Below are positions 44,270-52,286 of a stretch of 64,000 nt of DNA, piece by piece. This DNA comes from an uncultured Lactobacillus sp. (GTDB taxonomy: Bacteria; Bacillota; Bacilli; Lactobacillales; Lactobacillaceae), in contig CALNAK010000022.1 in NCBI GenBank assembly GCA_937874185.1, positions 1 to 64,000 on the forward strand, given 5' to 3'. The notes under the pieces are model-generated. The model saw only the letters and a program-made list of their open reading frames with translations. It was not told the origin of the DNA and did not search any database. How positions within the stretch are numbered: the first letter of the stretch is position 1; each line of letters opens with the position of its first letter. The position numbers and the translations under genes are program-made.

Positions 44270-46165
44270 ATGGAAAATGAACCAATTAAAAAAAGTGATA
44301 GTGAAATAAGGGCCGAAATCATCAGTTTAGCGGCCACTTTAGATTTACCTAAAGGAACGGAAGCATTTATAAGTGATGTTCATGGAGATTATGATAAATT
44401 TGCGCACATTATGAAAAGTGGTGCGGGTAATATCAGTCAAAAGATCCACGAATTATTCACTGGCAGATTAACATTATTAAATCGAAAAAAATTAGCGTGT
44501 TTAATTTATTATCCAGACGAAGTCTTGGAGAAAACCAAATCAGAAATTACTGATCAAGATGAATTAGATCAATGGTATATAGATACGTTAAATAACTTAG
44601 TTGAAACATTGCGCTATGTTGCCGAGAAATATCCACGCGACTTTATCCAAAAAGCAATTGATCCTAATTTTTTAACCATAACTGAAAATATTTTATTCAT
44701 TAATACAAGTCTTCATGATAAAGATGCGTACTATCAAAGTACGATGAAAACAATTATCAAATTGAATTTGGTAGACGATTTCATTATTGCAACGAGTAAT
44801 GCAATTCAAAGAATGTCGATTGAACGAATCCATATCGTTGGGGATATTTTTGATCGTGGGTCACACCCAGACCTTGTCATCCAACATTTGAGTGATCATT
44901 GGCAAAATTTTGATTTTCAATGGGGCAATCATGATGTTCTTTGGATGGGAAGCATGGCTGGGTCCAAACTATGTATGCTTAATCTAATAAGAATTTGTGC
45001 TCGTTATAATAATTTGAGTATTTTGAAAGAAGCATATGGGATTGATTTGGATTCAATAATTAGATTTGCTCGACATAGTTATTTGCCACTGGATAATTTT
45101 GATCCAAAAATTGATAATTTGAATGATCTTGATGAAAATACCCGATTGACGGATAACTGCGTCCAACAGGCTGCCACAATTATGCAATTTAAACTAGAGG
45201 GTCAAGCCATTCAACGTCGACCTGAATTTGAAATGGATGACCGTTTGATTCTGGATAAATTAAGTGCTGATAAGAAATCAGTTGAAATTGATGGGAAAGT
45301 TTATCCGATAACAAATGGTTGTTTTCAATTGGTCAATCCGGGGAATCCTTATCAAATTGCTCATGCGGAACAATTTGTTCTAATTGATTTGATCAATCAG
45401 TTTACCCGTTCAACTAAATTGAATGAGCAGATGTGGTTTATGATGGATCACGGTTCGATGTATTTGGAACATAATAATAATTTATTGATGCATGGTTGTA
45501 TCCCGGTTGATTCTGAAGGTAACTTCTTGAAACTAGAAATTGATGGCCGTAAATATTCCGGTAGAAAACTTTGTGACTACTTTGAAAGTATTTTGAAAGA
45601 TTCACTCAGACATCCGACAACGGGTGACTGTTTCAACTCTGACTTACTTTGGTATCTATGTGCCGGTAAGAAGTCACCATTATTTGGTAAGGATAAAGCG
45701 AGAACTTTTGAACATTACTTTATTGAAGATAAACAAATCCAAACTGAAAATATAAGTCCATTTTATAGTTTGTGTAGGAAGGAATCATTTGCTAATAAGA
45801 TATTGAAAGAATTTGGCTTGAAGAGAAATAGTCACATTATTAATGGTCATACGCCAGCCAATCCGAATAGTTCACCAGTTCTTGCCAATGGAAAAATAAT
45901 TGTGATCAATGGTGGATTATCCAAGTCACCTAATAGTGGTGGATATACGTTGCTATATAACTCTTATGGAATTCAATTGGTCAAATTAAGACCCTTTACT
46001 TCAAAGGAACAGGCAATTGCTGATATGTCTGATGGTGTTGAAAGTAGGCAAGTGATTGAGAATTCCGAAGAACGAAAGATTGTTCAAGATACTGGAGTAG
46101 GTGTTAAATTCAGACAGAGAATAGCTGATTTGATGGCTGAATTAGAAGAAAATAAAAAGAGGTAG
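44270..46165 (+). CDS. fbp: Fructose-1,6-bisphosphatase class III
   Basis: Gluconeogenic phosphatase of the Firmicutes class III type, a metallophosphoesterase relative. 631 residues from ATG 44270 (GGGGGA six bases before); in-frame codons upstream have no site. Metal motifs: SDVHGDYDKFAH near 40, VGDIFDRGSHPD near 195, WGNHDVLWMG near 220, and NGHTPAN plus INGGLSKS near 530-560. The length is near the family norm of about 640. Single gene, convergent with the uracil permease through a shared terminator. Confidence 0.95.
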   Translation: MENEPIKKSDSEIRAEIISLAATLDLPKGTEAFISDVHGDYDKFAHIMKSGAGNISQKIHELFTGRLTLLNRKKLACLIYYPDEVLEKTKSEITDQDELDQWYIDTLNNLVETLRYVAEKYPRDFIQKAIDPNFLTITENILFINTSLHDKDAYYQSTMKTIIKLNLVDDFIIATSNAIQRMSIERIHIVGDIFDRGSHPDLVIQHLSDHWQNFDFQWGNHDVLWMGSMAGSKLCMLNLIRICARYNNLSILKEAYGIDLDSIIRFARHSYLPLDNFDPKIDNLNDLDENTRLTDNCVQQAATIMQFKLEGQAIQRRPEFEMDDRLILDKLSADKKSVEIDGKVYPITNGCFQLVNPGNPYQIAHAEQFVLIDLINQFTRSTKLNEQMWFMMDHGSMYLEHNNNLLMHGCIPVDSEGNFLKLEIDGRKYSGRKLCDYFESILKDSLRHPTTGDCFNSDLLWYLCAGKKSPLFGKDKARTFEHYFIEDKQIQTENISPFYSLCRKESFANKILKEFGLKRNSHIINGHTPANPNSSPVLANGKIIVINGGLSKSPNSGGYTLLYNSYGIQLVKLRPFTSKEQAIADMSDGVESRQVIENSEERKIVQDTGVGVKFRQRIADLMAELEENKKR

Positions 46166-46190
46166 GCCGTTATAACGGCCTACCTCTTTT
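46156..46190. terminator. Bidirectional terminator of fbp and uracil permease
   Basis: AAAAGAGGTAGGCCGTTA and its near-perfect complement with TTTT on both strands. Confidence 0.88.
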
Positions 46191-46204
46191 GGTAAAACAA
46201 TCAA

Positions 46205-47539
46205 TTAAGCTTCTTCTTTAGTTCCTTTTTTCCAATCATCTTCGTCGCCATCCCAATGTTCTGAAAGGGCATGCTTAGGCAAGATAAGATTAAGGATGAT
46301 ACCAACAACTGTGGCAACACCAACACCTGTAAATTGGAATGTTCCAATTTGTAGATAAGCATTACCGATACCGATAACTAGGATAACTGAAGCAATCATC
46401 AAATTACGCTTTTCATTGAAATCAACTTTGTTATCAACTAGGATTCTCAATCCACTTGAGGAGATAACACCGAACAAGACGAAACTGATACCACCAATAA
46501 CTGGTCCAGGAACAGTTTGAATCAAGGCACTAAGTTTACCAACGAATCCAAACAAAGTGGCAAAGACGGCAGCACCCATAACAACGTAGACACTGAAGAT
46601 CTTATTAACGGCCATAACACCGATATTTTCACCATATGATGTGATAGGAGGACCACCAAGGAAAGCAGCCACGATTGAAGCCGTACCATCACCAGCTAGT
46701 GTTTTGTGAAGACCAGGATCTTTGAAGAAATCACGGTGAGTCAATTCGTCAAGTACCATAATGTGACCCAAATGCTCAGCCATAGTAACGAAGGCAATCG
46801 GTGCAAAACTCAGGATTGCTCCCCAATAGATTTTCTTAGGCATGTAATTCATAAACATCATATCGAAAGCAGGTAGTTTCAACCATGGAGTTGAAGCAAC
46901 CTTTGAAAAATCAACGATTCCTAAAGCAAGTGATAATAAGTATCCACCAACGATACCAAGTAAAATAGCAATATTACTCCAGAATCCTCTCAAGTACATG
47001 TTCAAAAGAACAGTTAGGAACAATGTGAACATGGCGATTCCAAAATATTTAATGTCGTAATGAGAACCATTCATCATGGCGTTGTTAGCTGCACTTCCGG
47101 CAACTGACATACCAATAACGATAACAATAGGTCCAACAACGATAGGTGGCAAAGCTTTGTCGATCCAATCTGAACCAACGAAACCAACTATCAATGAAAC
47201 GATTAGATAAACCATACCAACGGCAATTGTACCTTGTGCAACTCCCGGATATCCAACAGTCTTCATTAATGCGACCATCGGCACAATGAAGGAAAAACTG
47301 GAACTCATGTAAGCTGGAATTTTACGATGTGTAATCATAATATGAATCAAAGTACCAACACCGGAACTGAATAAGGCAATACTTGGATCCAGTCCAACAA
47401 GTAAAGGCACCAAGACTGTGGCACCAAACATTGAGAATAAGTGCTGTAATGATAAGAACGCCCAACTGCTTAGTGGTGGCTTTTCGTAGACATCTAAGAC
47501 TGCGTCTGGATTTCGATATTGCTCATTTTTTTTATCCAA
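46205..47539 (-). CDS. Uracil permease (NCS2 family)
   Basis: 444-residue uracil:proton symporter of the PyrP/UraA type. Signatures: LQHLFSMFGATVLVPLLVGLDPS, the half-helix MSSSFSFIVPMVAL, PPIVVGPIVIVIGMSVAGSAA, FAPIAFVTMAEHLGHIMVLDELT with the conserved Glu and His, and PPITSYGENIGVMAVNKIFS. Its leader contains a PyrR-binding RNA with terminator, so uptake of uracil is shut off when UMP is plentiful. It has a near-consensus promoter and GGGGAGA site. Confidence 0.94.
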   Translation of the reverse strand: MDKKNEQYRNPDAVLDVYEKPPLSSWAFLSLQHLFSMFGATVLVPLLVGLDPSIALFSSGVGTLIHIMITHRKIPAYMSSSFSFIVPMVALMKTVGYPGVAQGTIAVGMVYLIVSLIVGFVGSDWIDKALPPIVVGPIVIVIGMSVAGSAANNAMMNGSHYDIKYFGIAMFTLFLTVLLNMYLRGFWSNIAILLGIVGGYLLSLALGIVDFSKVASTPWLKLPAFDMMFMNYMPKKIYWGAILSFAPIAFVTMAEHLGHIMVLDELTHRDFFKDPGLHKTLAGDGTASIVAAFLGGPPITSYGENIGVMAVNKIFSVYVVMGAAVFATLFGFVGKLSALIQTVPGPVIGGISFVLFGVISSSGLRILVDNKVDFNEKRNLMIASVILVIGIGNAYLQIGTFQFTGVGVATVVGIILNLILPKHALSEHWDGDEDDWKKGTKEEA

Positions 47540-47568
47540 AAAAACATCTCCCCAAAATTATTTTTTTG

Positions 47569-47660
47569 CAAAAAAATAGTCCTCTACCCGTGTATGCGAA
47601 ATAGAAGACTGAACGTGTTTCCTTATTAGCCTCACGGGACCAACATTTAAAGGATCATTT
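47569..47660 (-). promoter_or_regulatory. PyrR-type attenuator in the uracil permease leader
   Basis: On minus the leader reads TCCTTTAAATGTTGGTCCCG, TGAGGCTAATAAGGA, the PyrR-binding-loop consensus (TCC-G-GAGGCT-AAGGA), followed by a terminator AGTCTTCTA/TAGAGGACT and ATTTTTTT. PyrR with UMP favours termination. Confidence 0.88.
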
Positions 47661-47670
47661 AATTTCTTTC

Positions 47671-47699
47671 ACTATAATTGAGTTGCAAAGCAAAGTCAA
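47671..47699 (-). promoter_or_regulatory. Promoter of the uracil permease
   Basis: On minus TTGACT, 17 bp, TATAGT. It lies inside the region upstream of the phosphatase gene on plus. Confidence 0.75.
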
Positions 47700-47723
47700 T
47701 AATGAAATACTAAAAGAAGAATT

Positions 47724-47737
47724 TAAAAGCGCTGACA
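47724..47737 (+). promoter_or_regulatory. cre-like site before the histidine phosphatase gene
   Basis: TAAAAGCGCTGACA differs from TGWAANCGNTNWCA at one position only and lies 14 bases before the start codon, a place where CcpA would block transcription. Confidence 0.5.
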
Positions 47738-47751
47738 CAGAGGAGAAATTT

Positions 47752-48363
47752 ATGGTTGAATTATACATTGTAAGACATGGTGAAACAGATACTAACTATG
47801 AAGGACGTATCAATGGTATGTCTACTGACAAGCCTCTAAATGCCAATGGTATCAAGCAAATTGAAGAATTAGAAAAACATATTGATATTAATAAATTTGA
47901 TGAGATTTATTCAAGTCCAATGAAACGTGCAATGCAGACTGCCGATATTTTGAATCACGGTGTCCATGAAATTAAACAAGATAAACGTCTTTATGAAGCA
48001 GATTATGGTTCATGGGATGGAATCAAGGAAGATGATTTAGTCGACGAGTATCCAGATGCCTTTGATGAAAATCATTACTTACTTCCAGCATATACAAAGT
48101 ACGCTAAAAATGGTGAAGAATACGCCGATGTCTATAAACGTGTAGAAGATTTTATGAATGATATGGCTAAAAAAGGCAACGAAAAGATTCTTGTTGTATG
48201 TCACGGTTTCATTAGTCGCTCATTTATGAAGGTTGTTACTGGTGCTCAAAATATTTCTAATATTATTCAACCAAATAATGCAGGAGTTTCTAAATATAAG
48301 ATTTCTGATACAGGAATCAAGTATGTCATGTATTATGGCCGTATGAACGATATAGACGACTAG
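47752..48363 (+). CDS. Histidine phosphatase (phosphoglycerate mutase family)
   Basis: 203 residues from ATG 47752 (GAGGAG seven bases before); the longer open frame upstream overlaps the opposite promoter and is unlikely. IVRHGETDTN contains the phosphorylated His; SSPMKRAMQT, the Glu in LYEADYGSWDG and VVCHGFISR complete the site. More probably a broad-range phosphatase than a glycolytic mutase, judging from size and the lack of the mutase insert. Followed by menG after ten bases, probably co-transcribed. Confidence 0.88.
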   Translation: MVELYIVRHGETDTNYEGRINGMSTDKPLNANGIKQIEELEKHIDINKFDEIYSSPMKRAMQTADILNHGVHEIKQDKRLYEADYGSWDGIKEDDLVDEYPDAFDENHYLLPAYTKYAKNGEEYADVYKRVEDFMNDMAKKGNEKILVVCHGFISRSFMKVVTGAQNISNIIQPNNAGVSKYKISDTGIKYVMYYGRMNDIDD

Positions 48364-48373
48364 AGGTAAAACT

Positions 48374-49084
48374 ATGGGTCTAACTAATAAGATTTCCGAA
48401 ACTGACGTTCAGAATACATTCAACAATATTGCGGGTAACTATGATAAGTTGAATTCAATTATGAGTTTAGGGACTCATCAGAGTTGGCGTAAAAAAGCGA
48501 CTGATCAGATAGAGGTTAATCCAGAAACTGTGCTAGATTTATGTTGCGGAACGGCTGATTGGACGATTATGCTGGCTAAGAGGTTCTTTCACTCTAAGAT
48601 AACAGGATTAGATTTCAGTTCAGAGATGTTAAAAATTGCACAACAAAAGGTTGGTCAATCGGGCGTTTCTAACGTTACCTTAGAATCAGGAGATGCAATG
48701 AATCTACGTTTTCCAGACGCTAGTTTTGACGTTGTTACAATCGGGTTTGGTTTGAGAAATGTTCCAGATGCTAATAAGGTACTACAAGAGATTTATCGTG
48801 TGTTGAAACCTGGTGGACAATTGATTTGTCTTGAAGCCTTCAAGGTTGAGACACCAGTTATTAGTGTCGGTTGGAGATTATATTTTAATAAATTAATGCC
48901 TTTAATGGGTAAAGTCTTTGCTAAAAATAAATCGGATTATCAATATTTAGACGATTCTGTTAATAAGTTCGTCAGTATCCAGAAACTTGCTGAAATGATG
49001 CACGTGACTGGTTTTGATGATATTGAGGTCAATGATTTGATGTTTAAAGCGGCCGCAATTCATTCTGCTATTAAACCAAATTAA
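48374..49084 (+). CDS. menG: Demethylmenaquinone methyltransferase MenG (UbiE)
   Basis: SAM-dependent C-methylation of demethylmenaquinone, last step of menaquinone synthesis. 236 residues. SAM motif VLDLCCGTADWTIMLAK near 50-66, then TGLDFSSEML, GDAMNLRFPDASFDVVTIGFGLRNVPD and EIYRVLKPGGQLICLE, all MenG signatures. GAGG before ATG. No other men gene is in the window. Menaquinone would link to the haem/flavin reductase at 41.5 kb, but this is an inference; many lactobacilli keep menG without the full pathway. Confidence 0.93.
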   Translation: MGLTNKISETDVQNTFNNIAGNYDKLNSIMSLGTHQSWRKKATDQIEVNPETVLDLCCGTADWTIMLAKRFFHSKITGLDFSSEMLKIAQQKVGQSGVSNVTLESGDAMNLRFPDASFDVVTIGFGLRNVPDANKVLQEIYRVLKPGGQLICLEAFKVETPVISVGWRLYFNKLMPLMGKVFAKNKSDYQYLDDSVNKFVSIQKLAEMMHVTGFDDIEVNDLMFKAAAIHSAIKPN

Positions 49085-49092
49085 TTTTGGCA

Positions 49093-49192
49093 AAACAAAA
49101 AGAACACCCGGGGAAGGTGTTCTTTTATTTTTTAGGGGATTAAATATATATGTTATAGGGGGGATGAGATGAGATTCATATCTCTCATCTAC
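49093..49192 (-). ncRNA. C-rich small RNA 1 (csRNA-like)
   Basis: About 100 nt on minus. 5' GTAGATGAGAGAT with a hairpin (GATGAGA/TCTCATC), then unpaired CATCCCCCCTATAACATA and TTTAATCCCCTAA, then terminator GAACACC/GGTGTTC and TTTTTG. The C-rich stretches complement Shine-Dalgarno sequences. Its promoter carries phased half-sites. The terminator also serves menG. Confidence 0.7.
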
Positions 49193-49199
49193 AAGTAAT

Positions 49200-49253
49200 A
49201 CTATAACTAATAAGTGTGAACCAATTATTTTGAAAATGTGAAGAAAATGTGAA
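49200..49253 (-). promoter_or_regulatory. Promoter of small RNA 1 with phased half-sites
   Basis: On minus TTCACA at 49248-49253 and 49237-49242 (11 bp apart), a weak third AAAATA, TTCACA at 49215-49220, then 9 bp to TATAGT (49200-49205). The predicted start fits the conserved 5' end at 49192. No -35 consensus, so an activator is likely. Confidence 0.7.
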
Positions 49254-49336
49254 TTTTGATATTTTGTATAAATTCTTCAATATGATATACGTAGCAAGCT
49301 AACAATTTAATTTTGGACAGATTAGGGGAGAAAGAT

Positions 49337-50296
49337 ATGTCAAATATTAGGGATGTTGCTAGAAGATCAGGTCACTCAGTGTCAACGGTTTCGCGTGTAA
49401 TCAATAACCAAAGCTATGTGGCTAAGGATACGAAGGCAGAAATACTGAAGGCTATGAAAGAATTGGATTATCACCCTAACGATATTGCTCGGGCATTGAG
49501 TACTGGTCGTTCTTATCGAGTTGGGGTAGTAATGCCTTATAGTGACCACCCTTATTTTCAAAAGTTGGAGTCTGCGATAACAAAGGTAGCATTCAAAGAA
49601 AATTACCAAGTTACTTTGTTAGCTTCTAATTATAATGTCAAAAGAGAAATTGAATATCTGGAAATGTTAAAGCATCAAGCATTTGACGGTTTAATTTTCA
49701 CATCTCGAGCAATCCCATTTGCCAAAATATTGGAATACCAAAAGTACGGATCCATTAGTTGTTGTGAAGATACGTTAGATTATCCAATTTCATGTGCATA
49801 TACCAATCGAGAAGACTCGTTCGTTAATGTTTTAGAGTTATTGAAGAAATCAGATTTTAAGCATATCGGCGTTACAATCAGTCGGGATGAGAATACCAGT
49901 CGAAGTGCAAAATTAACGTTGGATTCCTATAAAAAAGTCTTTGGTCATGAAATAAACGACAATTATGTTAATCGAAATAGTCAGTATTTAGAAGATGGAA
50001 TTGAAGCAATCAACTCATTTGTTAAAAAAGAGTCGAATCTGGATGTAATTTTTGCCAACGGAGATCAAGTGGCAGCTGGAGCCAGATATCAGTTGAATAA
50101 ATTGAATATTGATATTCCTGTCATTGGTCAAGAAAATTTGGATTATAGTTATCTGATGGATTTTTCGACTATCGACCATAAATTAACAGAAATCGGTGAA
50201 TATGCTTTTTGGTTGTTATTTGAAAAGAAGATTATTAAAAAGTTGATTCCCTCAGAATTCATCAGTCGTGGAAAGCTATCTAAGATGATTAAATAA
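49337..50296 (+). CDS. LacI-family transcriptional regulator
   Basis: 319 residues from ATG 49337 (GGGGAGAAAG site). Helix-turn-helix NIRDVARRSGHSVSTVSRVINN at 3-24, hinge helix YHPNDIARALSTGRS, then a periplasmic-binding-type effector domain (VGVVMPYSDHPYFQKLE, VIFANGDQVAAGA, PVIGQENLD). Usually controls a sugar operon, but none adjoins it; it sits alone among small RNA genes. Its terminator is shared with small RNA 2 transcribed the other way. Effector unknown. Confidence 0.92.
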   Translation: MSNIRDVARRSGHSVSTVSRVINNQSYVAKDTKAEILKAMKELDYHPNDIARALSTGRSYRVGVVMPYSDHPYFQKLESAITKVAFKENYQVTLLASNYNVKREIEYLEMLKHQAFDGLIFTSRAIPFAKILEYQKYGSISCCEDTLDYPISCAYTNREDSFVNVLELLKKSDFKHIGVTISRDENTSRSAKLTLDSYKKVFGHEINDNYVNRNSQYLEDGIEAINSFVKKESNLDVIFANGDQVAAGARYQLNKLNIDIPVIGQENLDYSYLMDFSTIDHKLTEIGEYAFWLLFEKKIIKKLIPSEFISRGKLSKMIK

Positions 50297-50398
50297 AAAA
50301 ACACCCTTGAAGGAGGGTGTTTTTCGTTAGGGATGAAATTTTTGTTTATAGGGGGGATGAGAAATTAGAATTGACTAATTTCTTGAGGTTCTATGTTT
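50293..50398 (-). ncRNA. C-rich small RNA 2 (diverged relative)
   Basis: On minus: hairpin AAGAAATTAG/CTAATTTCT, then TCATCCCCCCTATAAACA and TTTCATCCCTAA, then terminator ACACCCT/AGGGTGT and TTTTTTT. It keeps the C-rich motifs of RNAs 1 and 3 but has a different 5' hairpin and a plain TATGAT box (50406-50411) without TTCACA half-sites. Its end overlaps the lacI-type stop codon. Confidence 0.6.
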
Positions 50399-50602
50399 CA
50401 GGCTTATCATAAAGTTATTTTTTAATTAAATACGAAAAATTCGAATTTTGGATAGCCCAGAATCGATAAGTCTTATTTTTTATAAATTCTTAGTCCTTTT
50501 GTAACGACAAAATGTCGTATCCCAGCAGATATAGAAATTTCACTCTGCAGTTACTAGTATATCGTATTTATGACACAACGACTACTGGCATTTCTTAAAT
50601 AA

Positions 50603-50700
50603 ATACAAAAAACACCTAGGGGAAAGGTGTTTTTATTTAGGGGATTAAATATATATGTTATAGGGGGTGAGAAAAGGGATTATTTGTATCTCTCATCTAC
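50603..50700 (-). ncRNA. C-rich small RNA 3 (csRNA-like)
   Basis: On minus: GTAGATGAGAGATAC, a hairpin closing with TCTCA, CCCCCTATAACATATATATT, TAATCCCCTAA, terminator ACACC/GGTGT and TTTTTT. Nearly identical to small RNA 1 in the unpaired C-rich middle, with a different terminator loop. Confidence 0.7.
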
Positions 50701-50707
50701 AATTTAT

Positions 50708-50761
50708 ATAGTACATAATATTTATGAATTATATATTTATAAAATGTGAATATTTTGTGAA
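50708..50761 (-). promoter_or_regulatory. Promoter of small RNA 3 with phased half-sites
   Basis: TTCACA at 50756-50761 and 50745-50750, weak TAAATA, TTCATA at 50723-50728, then 9 bp to TACTAT (50708-50713). Offsets of 0, 11 and 33 bp and distance to the RNA 5' end are the same as for small RNA 1. Confidence 0.7.
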
Positions 50762-50793
50762 GTTTAGATGGTAAGTACCGTCGTCCGTTCGGC

Positions 50794-50924
50794 ACTGTGA
50801 GGTCTGGAACATAGCGGGCACTGTTTTGAACCAATTAAAGTTCAAATTGTTTCAAAATCAGGCCTTCTTCTAACCTGGCAAGAACGGCCAGCTAAGAAGA
50901 ATATCGCTATTTAGACCTCACAGT
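50794..50924. repeat. Long-hairpin element family 2, copy 2
   Basis: ACTGTGAGGTCT pairs with AGACCTCACAGT around TGGAACATAGCGGGCAC and CGCTATTTAG. The outer stem is unrelated in sequence to copy 1, the core is identical. Confidence 0.75.
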
Positions 50925-51121
50925 ACCTCACTTCCGACTAAATGGTAGTATTTATTTTTAATTATGAAACTTGCGGTCGGCTTTATAGTAGTTAAGAACG
51001 AGTAATTCAAAAAAGGTAAATGGAAAATAGAATTAAGAAAAATTTTTCTAAGCTATTAATTAAAGTCAAAAAAAGAGATGAACTACAAAAGTCCACCCCA
51101 AAATATCTAAAAATGTCGAAG

Positions 51122-51562
51122 TTAATCAATGTCGATATGGTGTTCAGAATTTGTCTTTTTATCTAACTTGGGGAGAACAACGTTTAAAACACCATTATCA
51201 TATGTTGCCTTGATATTAGTAATATCAGCTGCAGGTAGGTGATATTGTCTTGCAAAACGACCGCTTGAACGTTCGGTCATAATCATATCACCCTTGTTAT
51301 CGTTGTGATCACTGAAACTATTACGGTGACCACTGACTGTCAAAACATCATTTTGATAGTTGATATCAATATCTTTCTTGTCAAATGCAGGCATGTCTAC
51401 ACGGACATCATAATTTTTATCAGTTTCCTTAATGTCAGTCTTTAATGTTGATTCTTCTGGTAAAGTTTCATCGAAAATGGATGGTAAATTATTCATCCAA
51501 GAATCATTATTGTTGAACCAGTTTCTCATTAAGTCATTACGATCCATAATTTCATTTGCCAT
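51122..51562 (-). CDS. Small heat shock protein Hsp20, copy 1
   Basis: 146-residue ATP-independent holdase of the alpha-crystallin family. N-terminal arm MANEIMDRNDLMRNWFNNND, alpha-crystallin domain about 42-135 (DIKETDKNYDVRVDMPAFDKKDIDI, ERSSGRFARQYHLP, ATYDNGVLNVVLPK) and a short tail. It is about 80 percent similar to the next gene by eye, so a tandem duplication. A CIRCE element lies upstream, so HrcA should repress it. Confidence 0.95.
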   Translation of the reverse strand: MANEIMDRNDLMRNWFNNNDSWMNNLPSIFDETLPEESTLKTDIKETDKNYDVRVDMPAFDKKDIDINYQNDVLTVSGHRNSFSDHNDNKGDMIMTERSSGRFARQYHLPAADITNIKATYDNGVLNVVLPKLDKKTNSEHHIDID

Positions 51563-51616
51563 AGTTATTTACTTCCTTTGAATATTATTAGATTCATCCG
51601 AATACAAAATTATTGT

Positions 51617-51643
51617 CTAGCACTCGACGTGTTTGAGTGCTAA
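51617..51643. promoter_or_regulatory. CIRCE element of hsp20 copy 1
   Basis: CTAGCACTC, nine bases, GAGTGCTAA; one mismatch from the HrcA consensus TTAGCACTC-N9-GAGTGCTAA. Confidence 0.92.
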
Positions 51644-51678
51644 TGAGATTGTAAAAAAATAAGCTAATCTAATTTTTA

Positions 51679-52116
51679 TTAATCAATGTCGATATGATGT
51701 TCAGAATCAATCTTTTCGGTTAATTTTGGAAGGTTAATTTGTAGAACACCATTGTTATAAGTAGCTTTAATATCTTTATTGTTTACTTGTGGAAGACGAT
51801 ATTGTCTTGTGAAACGACCGCTTGAACGTTCAGTCATAATCATGTCACCGTTCTTGTCACTATGATCAGCAGTATCATCACGATGTCCAGTAACTGTCAA
51901 AGTATCATTGTCATAAGTGATGTTGATATTCTTCTTATCAAATGCAGGCATATCAACGTGAACTTCATAATCTTTGTCAGTTTCCTTAATATCAGTTTTT
52001 AATGTTGAAACTTCTGGGGAATTGTTGTCAAATAAAGTTGGAATATTATCAATCCAAGAATCATTGTTGAACCAGTTTCTCATTAAATTGTTGCGATTCA
52101 TAATTTCATTTGCCAT
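51679..52116 (-). CDS. Small heat shock protein Hsp20, copy 2
   Basis: 145 residues, paralogue of the preceding entry: MANEIMNRNNLMRNWFNND, TDKDYEVHVDMPAFDKKNI, ERSSGRFTRQYRLP and YNNGVLQINLPK. Same holdase role. Each copy has its own CIRCE element rather than one shared operator, so both copies carried their promoter when duplicated. A 117-base gap separates the genes. Confidence 0.95.
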   Translation of the reverse strand: MANEIMNRNNLMRNWFNNDSWIDNIPTLFDNNSPEVSTLKTDIKETDKDYEVHVDMPAFDKKNINITYDNDTLTVTGHRDDTADHSDKNGDMIMTERSSGRFTRQYRLPQVNNKDIKATYNNGVLQINLPKLTEKIDSEHHIDID

Positions 52117-52183
52117 ACTATGTAACTTCCTTTCCCTTCATTACAAATACATTGTAAGGCGCTCAGATTTAGAGTTCAAGAAT

Positions 52184-52210
52184 TTAGCACTCTTAATTGT
52201 CGAGTGCTAA
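52184..52210. promoter_or_regulatory. CIRCE element of hsp20 copy 2
   Basis: Perfect TTAGCACTC, nine bases, GAGTGCTAA. Confidence 0.95.
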
Positions 52211-52286
52211 AAGTCGCAAAAAATAAAGAAAATTTAACCGTTTATTATGTGATACAATTACTATGATAAAAAAGGGGTCAGTTGAG

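Noticed and set aside
47383..47604. Plus frame over the uracil permease start
   Set aside because: Runs through the PyrR attenuator and the permease N-terminus on the other strand; no homology.
49134..50705. CRISPR array from the recurring GGGGATTAAATATATATG blocks
   Set aside because: Only three unevenly spaced copies, each attached to a terminator; they are the small RNA genes read from the other strand.
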